Assembly: GCF_002234675.1 (NCBI RefSeq)
Contig: NC_019877.2
Location: forward strand, 1,137,372-1,201,371
DNA length: 64,000 nucleotides
Direction: 5' to 3'
DNA from: Oryzias latipes
Taxonomy: Eukaryota; Chordata; Actinopteri; Beloniformes; Adrianichthyidae
Part shown: piece after piece, positions 16,773 to 28,500 of the stretch
Position numbering within the stretch: position 1 is the stretch's first letter
Layout: the number at the start of each line of letters is the position of its first letter
Notes under the pieces: model-generated
What the model was told of the DNA's origin: nothing
What the model saw: only the letters and a program-made list of their open reading frames with translations
The model's database searches: none
Program-made: the position numbers and the translations under genes

Positions 16773-17572
16773 TGTAAACCAAGAGTTAGCTTTTTTAATT
16801 ATTTATGTTTTTTTTAATCCTAAACGTATTTTGGCTCCATCCAGCGCTGATCTGTTGCCTTTCACATAACGATGATTCTCACACTTCCAGACTTGGAAAT
16901 GAAGTGGAGCCCCACTCTGTGGAAAATGGTGTTTTTGGTGTTTTTAACATGTTCTTCTGTGGTTTTTCTGATGACGGAGGACATTTATAGAGGAAATTAA
17001 GATGAAAGTCACATTTCTGAGAATTTCTTTTTCAAATCACTGTGAATCAGAACCAGAACAAAAATCATAGTTGTTGCGTAGAAAATCCGCCGGGCGAGGA
17101 ACAAGCTCCCTGTGACGAGCTCTCAGCAAAGTGTCGGTGAGGCCCCGCCCACAACTCAGGTGAATTTCTAATGAACTGCCGCCGTTCTGCAGAAACTACG
17201 TCCTGGAAAACATCACAGATTTTTTTATTTTTGCTGGGAACGCTTTGAAGTCGTTCCTTCAGCTTCTGCAGGCCTCAGAAATCCAGGAATTTGGGTTTCA
17301 TTCACAGACTTTTCAGAGTTTCTATTTGGTAGGGTTTCCTTTTAAATGTTGGCGTTTTATCTTTTTTCTCTTTGCATTTTTTGATCAGAAAAACATAGTT
17401 TCAAATTTAATTCCCAACATTTTAAAATAAAGGCCTTTAAATATTTGTCCTATATCTTTATATATCTTTAAATATTTGTCCAAACTCTAAATCACATCTC
17501 TGTGAAATGATGACTTTATGTTTTCTAATCGACGTGTTTTACAGTAAAATCTGACTCACTATCATCTTTTTA

Positions 17573-17578
<6 letters not shown>

Positions 17579-17654
<76 letters not shown>
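17579..17654. repeat. (AT)n microsatellite
   Basis: About 37 AT dinucleotides in a row following an A-run. Likely cruciform-prone and length-variable. Confidence 0.97.
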
Positions 17655-17656
<2 letters not shown>

Positions 17657-20562
17657 TGTCAAATCACTTACATTTGTTTTATTATTTTATATTATAATAA
17701 AGCTGCTGAGCTTTGATTTAAATTAAAGAATGGATCCAGACATTGTTCTAAAAACATGCTTTTTGTTGAAAATCAATTTTAAAATGATTTATACAAATGG
17801 AGAAACTTAAATGAAACAATGATTCTTAAATCTCAGTGAAATTGATCATTAATTTGTACATTGAAGCAGTTTATTAACAGAGACGTACAGACATGCTTAA
17901 CCATTTGAAAGAAATCAGATTTATGGGGTTGCAGCGTCTTCTGCTCTCCGGCTTTGGTTCTGATGAGGTTCTGCTGTTTCACTTTGTTCCTTTTTTTCTG
18001 CATCTCAGGGAATCAGTGAAACAAAAAGAGGACAAAACAGACAAGAAGCAGAGAAATGGAAATAAAATGAGAGGAAACAAAGCGCTCGACCTTCAGCTGC
18101 AAACACAAAAACACTTTCAGCCGGGCGGTGTGTCTGTGGAGGAGTGTGCGCCGTGCAGGGATTTCCAACCGTCCCAGTTCAGGGAATTCCCTCCATCCCA
18201 GCAGAGCTCAGCGGCAGCGAGCGAAGAGCGCCACCAAGAGGCGCCGCTGCCAGTTTTTACAGGATCGTGTGTGCTTTCAGGGAAAAGAATTCACAGATTT
18301 CTGCTGAAAACATGTCAGAAAATGAAGGAAAGGATCGATTTAAACATCAGTTTGTTTAGCCGTCTGTCATCTGCTCATCATGACGGCTTCTTGATTCTGG
18401 TTGGAATTCTATCAGATTTATGTTCTAGAGACGTCTCTGAGGTTCTTCATTCCACGGTCACATCAGGTTCTGTGTGGAAACGTTGATGGTTTGAGTCCCT
18501 CCAGGCCTTTTCTGTCTTTGACCGGTTTCCTGGTCCACATTTTTGTGATTTACATCTTCAGGTTTAGCTCTTTATTCTGGCTTTAAATTCATCTCCTTTT
18601 AAACGGCTCCTTCTTTCCTTCATCTGAGTTCACCACAACAAACATGCTAGACAAAAGGATCTGGACTCTCTGGACTAAGCATCTTCTTAAGGGATGCTCC
18701 TCTTTTGCCCATATTCCCCAAAAAGGTCACCGGACATTTCTTGCTCCCATAAAATCCCCCAGGACGCTCCTCTTCTGTCTGCCTGTTCCAGTGAGGTGTC
18801 CTAGACTTTGCTCGTCTCCTGTTTAATAAACCCATCAGCCTGTAGAGTTTTTCTTTCGCTCCAAAGCCTTGCAGTGGCTGAGTCTGGATGCGCTGACGGA
18901 CCGTCTGCTGTCAGAGGGGAAGTCTTGAAGAGGTGAGAACATCCTGGACCATCATCCTCCTCCTCCTCCTCCCACCGTGTGGAAATGACCACCAGGAGCA
19001 TCCCATCACACACAGACGCTGCGGCGGGTCGTCTTTACCCAGAAGGTTTTCTGATCAAAGACAGTCGCGACCTTGAAGTCATCTCAGGGCCTGAAGGTCA
19101 CGACCTTTTCCCAGACGCACAGAGATTTCTGCATTTTCTCAGAACACGTTCTGCTCTGCAGGCGAGACGTTTAAAGTCAGAATTGTTGTTTTGAAAATAA
19201 ACCAAAAATAAAACTTTCAGTTTATGGAATTTCCTCCAAACTTTACATCATTTTGGCATCCTTTATAGATCATTTTATTTACAGATTTAATTCACTTTAT
19301 TAAAGAGATATACTCAAGTGTTTTCATAAATGTTGTTTTCTGAAAGAGAAGTCTAATTTTTATAAATCCCAACAAAAACACATAAAAAAACTTGAACTGT
19401 TTATCAGTTTATCTGGATTGATGCCTTTGTTTCTTTTGATTTGATTTTAAATATTTCATTTCATTGATATTTTTAGTTTGGTATTATAAGTCAATATCTG
19501 TCTATTTTTCTTCTGCTGTCTTCGACTTTATTCAAACTTTCTATTTGTAAAATGCTACACTCCCTTAGTTTTTGGATTTAAATGTTCCAAATGGAGACAT
19601 GTTGTGTAATCTGGAATTCTGTCAATAAAAGCTTTTTCCTACTTTATCTTATTTTAAATCCTGTGGCCTTGATGAAATGGCAAATCTAAAACATGGATTT
19701 ACTAAATAAACTTCTTTTTTAACTCTTTGTTCTGTTGGAAATTAAATATTTGTTCAAGTAACAGTCATTTTTGTTCTAGTCTCATTTAAAAAAAAACTTC
19801 CAGCTGTTCAGGAGTTTGAATAATTACCGGTTTGACACCTAAAGTGGGATGAAAACGGCAGAAAACGTCCGTTTCTGACTCACCTGTCAGGTGAAGCAGC
19901 TGCTTTCTGTCAGATTTGAATCTGAAAAGTTTCTCAGAAACGTCTGAAGATGCAGCTTCTGGCTGATTCTCCTTTTGCTTCTTTTCAGATTCAAATCCCT
20001 GAAGCAGATGCAGAGTCTGATCATGTCCTGATGAGGAGGAGGACGATGAAGATGCTCCAGAGGGCACGTCAGCAGAGTCTCCGCAGAGGACGCCCTGATC
20101 TGGACATCTGGAGCCGCCAATCAGCGCAGAATTCATTAACCTTCTCTGTTAATTAATTACACGTGTGTCTGCTTCAATTAACAGCAATTAGAAAGGTAGG
20201 GGGGCTTTAATCGAGGGTGATGGGGCAACCCGCTGCAGCACTGCCGCCTGTCAGACCGACCTGAGGGCAGCAGTGCTGCTGATCAATACCGTTAATTCTG
20301 ACTATTACTGTTGTGATTTCTACGCAGAGAAGGATTTTTAATCTATAAATGTGTTTTTGTGTGAACAGCACTGGTAGATTTGATTCCTGATCATCGCTTT
20401 GTTAGCAACACCAAAAGGCCAAGAATAAAAGAAACGAGTGACAGCAAGAGACAAACAAAATGAAGACGCATTTAGCTGTTATTGATAACACAAAGAAGAG
20501 TATTAGCTCAATAAAGTTCATAGTGTCTGTATTGTTAACTGACTTCTTAGGTTCTCCTGACA

Positions 20563-20614
20563 TGTTTATGTCACATACCTGACATGTTTCGACGTCAGGT
20601 ATGTGACATAAACA
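20563..20614. repeat. Perfect 21-bp inverted repeat with 10-nt loop
   Basis: Positions 20563-20583 are the exact reverse complement of 20594-20614 (TGTTTATGTCACATACC... against ...GGTATGTGACATAAACA). The spacer is ATGTTTCGAC. It may be the remnant of a palindromic mobile element or a short foldback. It has no coding context. Confidence 0.85.
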
Positions 20615-21224
20615 CAGCCGTGTCTGATAACAGAAGTCACCAAAAGGAAGAGTGTAGAGTCTGCAGGAAAATGAACATTCAAGAAAGACGGTTTCAGGCG
20701 GATAAAACTGAAACCGGTCCTGACTCTGGACACCAGCAGGAGGTCCAGTCGGTTCTTTTAAGGTCCAAGATGTTCTTCTGTGACATCAAGACAGGCGGAT
20801 CTATTCTCAGCCCGACAGGAAGCCAAGACCCAAACAGGAAGTTAAGCGGCTGACAAAAATAAAAACAGCGTTTTAAAAACAGATAAAAAGCTAAGAAATA
20901 AATATCTTACTAAAATGCAGTTTTAAAATAATCAAGATCAGCTACAGTTTTAATTATTTTATTAAACCTTTGTTTTACCAGGAGGATCAGTTGTAAACAA
21001 ATCCACATTTTCAACGTTTTTTTCTCAAACTGAGATTATTTTGCTTTTGAAAAAAAAAACCACCTGAAAATAAGATAAGTTTTGTTGAAACAAAAAACTT
21101 TTGTTGAAACAAAAACTTTCAGGTTCTGTTTAAAGTCCTTCGACCTTCAAAGACGCCTGCAGGGATGGAAAAGGCCTCTCCGGGTGTTTTCTCCACTCTG
21201 TGAGCCGGCCTGGGCCTGAAGCCT

Positions 21225-21381
21225 CCACACCTGATCCACACCTGATCCACACCTGATCCACACCTGATCCACACCTGATCCACACCTGATCCACACCTGA
21301 TCCACACCTGATCCACACCTGATCCACACCTGATCCACACCTGATCCACACCTGATCCACACCTGATCCACACCTGATCCA
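21225..21381. repeat. 12-bp tandem array (CACACCTGATCC), about 13 copies
   Basis: Almost perfect head-to-tail copies. Each holds a CACCTG E-box, the hexamer bound by ZEB/Snail/E-protein factors, and read on the other strand an AGGTGTGG T-box-like half site. Minus-strand frames across it (repeating DQVWIRCGSGV) are an artefact of the repeat. It lies about 1.15 kb upstream of the syde1 start codon. Confidence 0.97.
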
Positions 21382-22259
21382 GGTAAACAGGAAGGTTTGT
21401 AAAAAACAACAACATTTAATTTCTGCTTTGAAACTGGATGTAATGAGGTAAATCTTCCTAAAAACAGAAACTGGGATGCAATCCGCATGTCTTCAACAAT
21501 AGAATGTATTATTTCTGCTCTGACCCTGAAGACAAAGGAACCCACTTAACGTGAAAAAAATTCTGCGGCATCTTTGATCTTTTTGGTGTCCACACCTGAT
21601 ATACTTCATCCCTGATTTCTAATCTCTGATTTTTTATTCTATAAATAAAACTGTAATCTGTTTGACTCAAGAATCACAAAAACATCAACTCCTCAGAACC
21701 CTCTTGTGGCCGAGAACCGTCAGATCAAGCAGCTGATGCTGAGCTTCTGCTGGACTCTGTCTCCATCTGGTGGACAGAATGGAAACTGTCACTTTTGTTG
21801 GATTAAAAAAAAAGGATCAGAGTTAAGTTTTGTGATTTAGTTCAAATGATTCATCTTTTGCTTCTCTTTATTTGAAGTCCACAGGTTCTGCAGAAAATCT
21901 GCAAACATGCATCAAAATAAACCTCTCATCATCTTAAATGGATTAGCTGATGATGCAAACATCTGACAAACACGAACGAAGAACAAAGTTCATGTTCCAG
22001 TCCAGCTCCCTCATGTTTCTCCATGGGAGCAGGAGCTCTGTGCAGAGCCTTCTGTGAGGGAGCCACTGCATCTGCAGACCACAGGTCTCCTCTGGCTCCT
22101 CCCCTCCTTCTGCATCTCTGAAGAGGACTCCTGATCAATCTGGTCATCAGTAAGCGATCAATACCACCTTAGTGCTACAACTTTTCTGGATTGAAGAAAC
22201 GACTGAAGGATGGAACCAAACTGAAGCTCAGCTGTTTGCTCCAGAAATAAAACTACAAA

Positions 22260-22533
22260 TCACACAGGCCCAAATCCTGGGCTCCCTCCCTCCCTGCTGA
22301 GGGTGGAGAGTGGGAGGAGGAGGAGGAGGCGAAGAGGGGGAGTTTGGGAAAGAATGTGCGGAATTCATTTCCTGTCGAGCAGCTCTCACAGCCAGGAGAG
22401 CCTGGGAGTCATGGCCAAGGCTGAGGCTCAGTTACGCTCCACTCAGGAGAAGGAGCGCTGACTTCTGCTTCTCCTGCTGGAACATCTGCTCCGCTCCTCC
22501 GAGGCCAGCAGGAGGAGGAAGAGGAGGTGCACC
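22260..22533 (+). promoter_or_regulatory. Presumed syde1 promoter / 5' leader
   Basis: GC- and purine-rich sequence immediately upstream of the syde1 ATG, with CTCCCTCCCTCCC and GGAGGAGGAGGAGG blocks. The start-codon context is GTGCACCATGG, a strong Kozak match. No TATA box was seen. Confidence 0.45.
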
Positions 22534-25500
22534 ATGGCTGAGCCCCTGCTGAAGAGGACGCTCTCCAGGCTGAGAGGCAAAGACAGGAGCCGCAGGAAGA
22601 CCGAGCCCAAACTCAGTGGTGAGGAGCTGACTTTTCCCTACTTTCTGGGAGCGTGTGAACGTGTCGCAGCGGTCTGAACATCCTGTTTGCCTGATCCAGA
22701 CCCTCTGGGCTGAACAGAACCAGCTTCCTGTTGCTCCCGCCTCCTCTCTCCATCAGAGGAACAGCAGGAGAAACTCCAGAACCCTCTGAGACCGCTCGGT
22801 TCTGGGTTTCCTCCCAGTCAGGCTGAAGCAGAACTTGACTGGATGAAGCTCCTGCAGCTTTCAGAGGAGACCAAGCCCAAATGGGGGGGCCTAACCGGAC
22901 CTGATCTCTGGTTCGGAGCTGCATGGAGGGGTCCAGGTGGTTCTGATAAAATAACAGTCGTAGATGTGTTTTTGTGTCTGACAGGTAAGCTGCAGGTGAG
23001 GGCAGGTCACCTTGGTTCTGTTTAGTGTCAACAGAGTGTGTGTGTGTGTGGGGGGGGGGTCCTCCCTTCAGGTGGGGGACCGGGCCCTCAGGTGTCCTTG
23101 AAGCTTCTGTGAGGCGGGTTCTAATCTGCTCATCAGAACATGTGTTCCTAATGTTCTTCTTCCTGGAGGCAGACTGGGTCAGCTGACCACTTCCTGCCAT
23201 TAGACCCTCTGTGTGTGTTTGTGTGTGTTTGTGTGTGTTTGTGCGCCTCTACGCTCACTTCCTGTTTATCTGAACGGTGTTTGATCTGAGTGGGTCAGAA
23301 ATGGCAATGTTGTGTAGTTTGGGGCAAAGTTATTGTGAAGTTTGTACAATTTGTGTTGAGCTTGTTGTGAGCTTTTTGTAAACTTTGTTGTGCCGTTTGT
23401 GTTGACTTTGTTGTGTTTGATGTCTTTATTGGAAAGTTTGTTGACCTTGTTGTGAGTTAGTACAGTTTGTGTTGATCTTGTAAGCTTTTTGTTAACTTTG
23501 TTGTGCAGTTTGTGTTAACCATAGTGTGAGTTTTGTGCAGTTTAGATTTACTTTGTTGTGTTTAATGACTTTATTGTGAAGTTTGTTGACCTTGCTGTGC
23601 AGCTTGTGTAAAGTTTATTGTAAAGTTTGTGTTGACCTGGTTGTGAGTTATGTGCAGTTCACTTTAGTTGTTGTGCGCTTAAATACATGTCCAGTGTTTG
23701 TCCCACAGATACATTCTAAAATGTTACCGACACACAAACGCACAACATGAACGTGATGCTGAGCAGCAACACAACAAGCACACATTGTGCAGTGGAGTCA
23801 AACGCGTGTTTGTGCGTCTGTGGTTGTAATGAGTGCTGAATGGGCAGCTGTGTGTTTGCTCGCTAACACAGAAGCCTCTTTCACATCTGCACTTACAGCT
23901 GTTTATTTACCCCCACCCCCACCCCCAGGCCCCTCCAGCACCAGGATCCCAGGACGATCGGGTCCAAAAAGGAACCCACTGTGGCCCCGCTCTGTCAGAC
24001 TGAACGTGGGTTCTGCTTGTGGAGGCTTCTCTGGTAAAACATTTCCATGGAGACCCGCTGAAATTGCCCCCATTATAAACATAATTGCACGTAATGTAAA
24101 CAGGCTCCAGAAATAGCCCCCACGAGGGCGCTTCAGTGAAGGCCTGAGAAGGTTTTGGGATCCGGGTCGCTCTGATTTCTTTCCATCAGTCAGGTTCTAC
24201 TGCCAGCTCAGCCGCTGCTCCGTCTGTCCGGTCCGGTCAGCTTCCGTTGAGCTGCAGCTGATGCAGACGACTAAAGTTCTTTTAAAATAATCTTAGATGT
24301 TCAGAAAAAAACACCAACCATCCAGATTCGTTGCTGAGAGTTTGATGTAACCCTTCCAGAAGGACGTCTGCAGGTTTCTGTTGTCAAAGTTTGATGTTTT
24401 ATCTCAGCTGCCGGACCCTAAACACTGATGATGCTGATGATGATGTTTCCTCTCCTCAACACTTTGTTTTTTTTCCCCTAACTTCCCAGTTTTTTCATTG
24501 GAGAGTGGAGCAGATGTCATGATTCATAGAAAGTTGTTCCACATTTACCACAGCGCAGGACAGACTGAGCCACGTTCATTCTTTGACGCACCACTATAGC
24601 AGAAAGTAAGCGACTGTGCACAGAATAAATAAGGTAAAAATAGAACGATAGCACCAATAGGAAAATTTAAAAAAAAGATTAAAATAAGTTCAGCTTTTAA
24701 CACTCTGATGGGCTAAAACCAAATCAGTACCTGAAGTCTTATAGTCCAAACTGTCCTTACAGCTGTCAAACCTGTACGGGACACACAGGTGACCCCCAGG
24801 ACACATCAAGGTGGTGGACGACTCAGTGGTCCCGTAGAGAGAAAAAGGTCCGGCACGTTATTCTACAAACATGCTGTGGGCGACAGGTGATTGAGAACGC
24901 TTACACAACACGTAAGGGTAAAAGTCGTGTCACACCACCCCTACGCATATTTGCGCATTTTGCACGGATGTAAATTGGACATACGTAAATATACATGGAA
25001 AAAGTGAGAACATTTTGGTCCTTTATGTGAAATTGTCACAGATATATTAGAAATGAATCACGTTAAAACCACGAAGGAAGTACAGATAAACCACGCAAAG
25101 AGTTCGCAAAGAACACGTAAATCAACGTACAACGCGAACCGTGTGTGATTATTGCGTCGTTTATATGCAATTCATTCATGATTTCGGCATCAATTATGTA
25201 TTTTGAACATGATATGTGTGCCGTATACGTGATATAAAAGCCATACATGTGTGGTACATGCGTGAAAAGTCTGTTAGACATCCGAGGAACGCTTGTGGAA
25301 ACCCACAAATTGAGTATGCATCTTGCAATAAATCCCGCATAATTGCTTAAAATGTACATAATAATTATATATAAACAACCTGAAATAATCCTAAACTGCG
25401 TAATTCTCATATTTTTTTAACTGAATCCACGTAAAGACCCGTTGGACGAAACCCTCGGACATCTACGAATGACGAACGCAAGAAACACGTCTGAATGACG

Positions 25501-28500
25501 TGTATCACACAGGTATCACAAAAGACCATAATTTCATAAGTGGAAAATGCACAGAACGTATGTAGCGGCTGCGTGACACAACCTTAAGTAAGGGTGAAGT
25601 AGGTCAGACGCAGGCGTGTCGTAACGTCACATGGTACTGTTGTTTGTCAACCTCCCCAAATCCTGCAGACTGTACAAGGAGCCGTTAGTGCGGTCTGAGT
25701 GATATGTGCGCACTCTTTGCTGCAGGCTGACCGTTAATCAAAGTGTAGTCTGTGTGGACGTCCTGCGGACACTTACGGATAGCGTGCACACCCCGTACAG
25801 CATTTATAGGAAGCAAGTACTCAAACCTTACCTACGTCTGCAGTGTGGCGTAAGGACGCCGCACAACAGCAGCACTCGTACGTCACAAGTGAGTGTACCT
25901 TCCATAACCCTTACCGATACTTCAGGATGCACTTACCACACACACGACAATGGCACATCCCATCTACATGACATCCCTTGAGGTGGCCACACGGGTCTCA
26001 AGACACTCCTGTGCCCCCATTGATATATAGCTGCTCCTCCATTTGTCCAAAATCTCAAAGCCATGCATGTGTCATCGCCATTGCATAGCAAAAACAGCAG
26101 CTTCAACAATCCCACTGCGTTTGCTAAATGGATCTTCTGCGTCTACATCCCAGTTTTTTGCTTGTTGAATGACAAACTTCTATATTGGATGCTTGTTGTC
26201 AAAATGGACCATTTTATTTATTCTGATCTATGTTCACTCTCAGGTTTACGAACATTCTGGTTTGCTTTGACGAGCTAATTTTAGCAGACACCAAAGGACC
26301 AATCACAAAGCAGCACAAAGACACACATGACTTCGATCAAAGCCAGAGATGTCAGATGATCAGGGTAAATGAGAGAACAGACGCTGCGACAGAGAGTTCA
26401 TTCATGACGGCCGGTCACGCTCTGCACACTGCCTGTCACGAGGATCCTACACAGATCCTCTGCTGTGGGTGTCAGAGCAGAGAAGCGGGATGGTCCAAAA
26501 GATCTGTTCAAACTGAAGAACACATGCTCGTCAAAGCTAAAGGGCTCATCATAGTTTGTGGCGTTTCCGTGGTCATCGTCTGTGCGGCCGTCAGCAGACA
26601 CAGACCAACTTTCACCCCCCTGCTCTCTGGTGTTGGGGGCCGCTGTGGCGGTCCCGCTGGCCCTGCCCGGGGTGGCGGATGTGGTTGCCCGGCGGGCGGT
26701 CTTTCTCTATCTGCTGTACTGTGTGGGTGTTGGGGGGTCCCGGCTGCCGCTGCTGCTGCGGTGGGGGCCTTGGTGGGGGGGGGCGGCTGGGCTCTCTCCC
26801 TCTTTTTACATTCCATGATCCACCCCAGAAGAGCATAAACACTGACTCCAGCACAGGTGCGATCTCACCTTTGCACAAACAGTTTGCGTGACTGAATGAA
26901 ATGTTTCACACGTGTTAGTCTGGATGCATAAGTATGTGTGTGTGAATGTTAGCGGCAGTATGTCCATGTAGACTTGTTTGTGTGTGAACACTTTGAGCCA
27001 ACAGGTGTGTTTGTAACGTTTGAGTGTGTGTGGACAGGCCCCGCCCATTTTAGATTTTTCATGCATCTTAACCTGTCAGTTGTGATCATAAAGCTCCAGC
27101 AACTTGTTGCTTTCTGACGCTTCATGATCTTACCCCTCACTACTATAATCACCCCCACCCATCTGTCATCCTTCTCTCTTCTTTACTCCTTTTCTTTTCC
27201 GTCCATTCCAACAAAACATATTTACAAATATTATTAACATGAATAAAGTTTAGCTGAAATTACAAGAGGGGTTTATTCAAATATACATCTGGTGTATCAT
27301 GAGATTCATAACCCCTGTTGTAAAAGTAAAATATGTCCAACACAAAAGGCCTTCAGCTCTCATCTGTTTGCTTAGCTGTTGGACCGGACAAGTAAAAAAA
27401 AAAAAAACTTTCACCACAACCTGCTGAACAAGTTTACATGCAAACAATCAACAGTTTAAAGGGATCCAAATGAAGTAAAAACCACTTTGGGAAAATCTGC
27501 AAATAAACAAGGTTTGTTGATGATGATCATCTGACATGCCTTTTTAAGCTGTCCTGTTCTGTTCAACTCCACCAAAATGTGTCACCTGAAGCTCCAGAAA
27601 GCAGAAATCAACCTTTTCTTGGAACTTTCTCAGAGTTTATGGAGAAATGAAGCCAAAAATTCTAAAGACAATGTATTTTACGGAGACTAGAGAGAAACAC
27701 AAACACAGAGCTTTTCCTTCTGTCCTCTAACCTGCTGACACAGGTTTTGTTGTTTCCTCCAGAGGCAGCAGTCTCATCAGAAATGGTCCAGCCTTCTTCG
27801 TTGTCATCGTCTCCATCCATGAAACCAACACAAGCAACGTCATCAGATGCCCCACCACGACCTCGCAACTTTATCACGGTTGCTAAGAAACAACAGTGGG
27901 CACAGCAGGGAGCAGCGGCTCCGCCCCCATTTCTAAACCCCAACCACAGACCTTTGGAGTTACGAGACCCATCAGGAAGATGCCAGGATCCACCTGAACA
28001 AAGCCTGGGCCATAATGTGAGACAGGAGAAGGTAAAAACCAAGTAGCACCTTTGATTCCATCCTCTAATTGAGATTTAGTCCTGAGTGTTGGTAGTTGGA
28101 GGTGGTGTCCATCTAGTTAATGTCAATGTGCTGTGGTCATCTCTGACTGGACGAAGGGTCTGTAGCAGACTTGCAACACTCTTGACTGTGATGCCTCGAT
28201 TGTCTCTTCAGGGAGGTGGAGGAGGTGACCGTAGATTCGGATCTTATCCTCTGATCCAAGTCTCATTTAGCTCAGGACTGTTCAGCCTCCAGTTTCTGTC
28301 CTAAACTTAATGAACAGTTCTGTTCTGGTTCCCTTCAGCAGATGAACGTTCCTCCTTTTGTTCCTGGTAGATTGTTCTTCTGCTTTGTCCTCCATCTGCT
28401 GCTCACTAACCTCCATCTTTTGTCTTCTACCAGATGTTCCAGTGATTATGAGGTAATCTTGTCGCTCAGGGGTGTAACGATTAACTGACTTAATCGATGA

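Larger units (their letters stand above)
12000..22533. other. Intergenic interval between ebf3-like (minus) and syde1 (plus)
   Basis: Head-to-head genes are separated by about 10.5 kb in which no further gene was recognised. It contains the GC-rich ebf3 upstream region, a CA repeat (14509-14541), the large 28-bp minisatellite (15357-16772), an AT repeat (17579-17654), a perfect hairpin (20563-20614) and a 12-bp tandem array (21225-21381). Frames such as 17893-18486 (197 codons) show no recognisable domain and no splice context. Confidence 0.6.

Noticed and set aside
15325-16782. Three overlapping 430-485 codon minus-strand frames
   Set aside because: They are the three readings of one 28-bp DNA repeat; identical peptides in shifted frames, no domain, no splice or start context.
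17893-18486. 197-codon plus-strand frame between ebf3 and syde1
   Set aside because: No domain, no flanking splice sites or promoter features, composition like surrounding noncoding DNA.
26230-26891. Several 100-200 codon frames in syde1 intron 1
   Set aside because: They overlap on both strands in a GC-rich block where stops are rare; no conserved protein.
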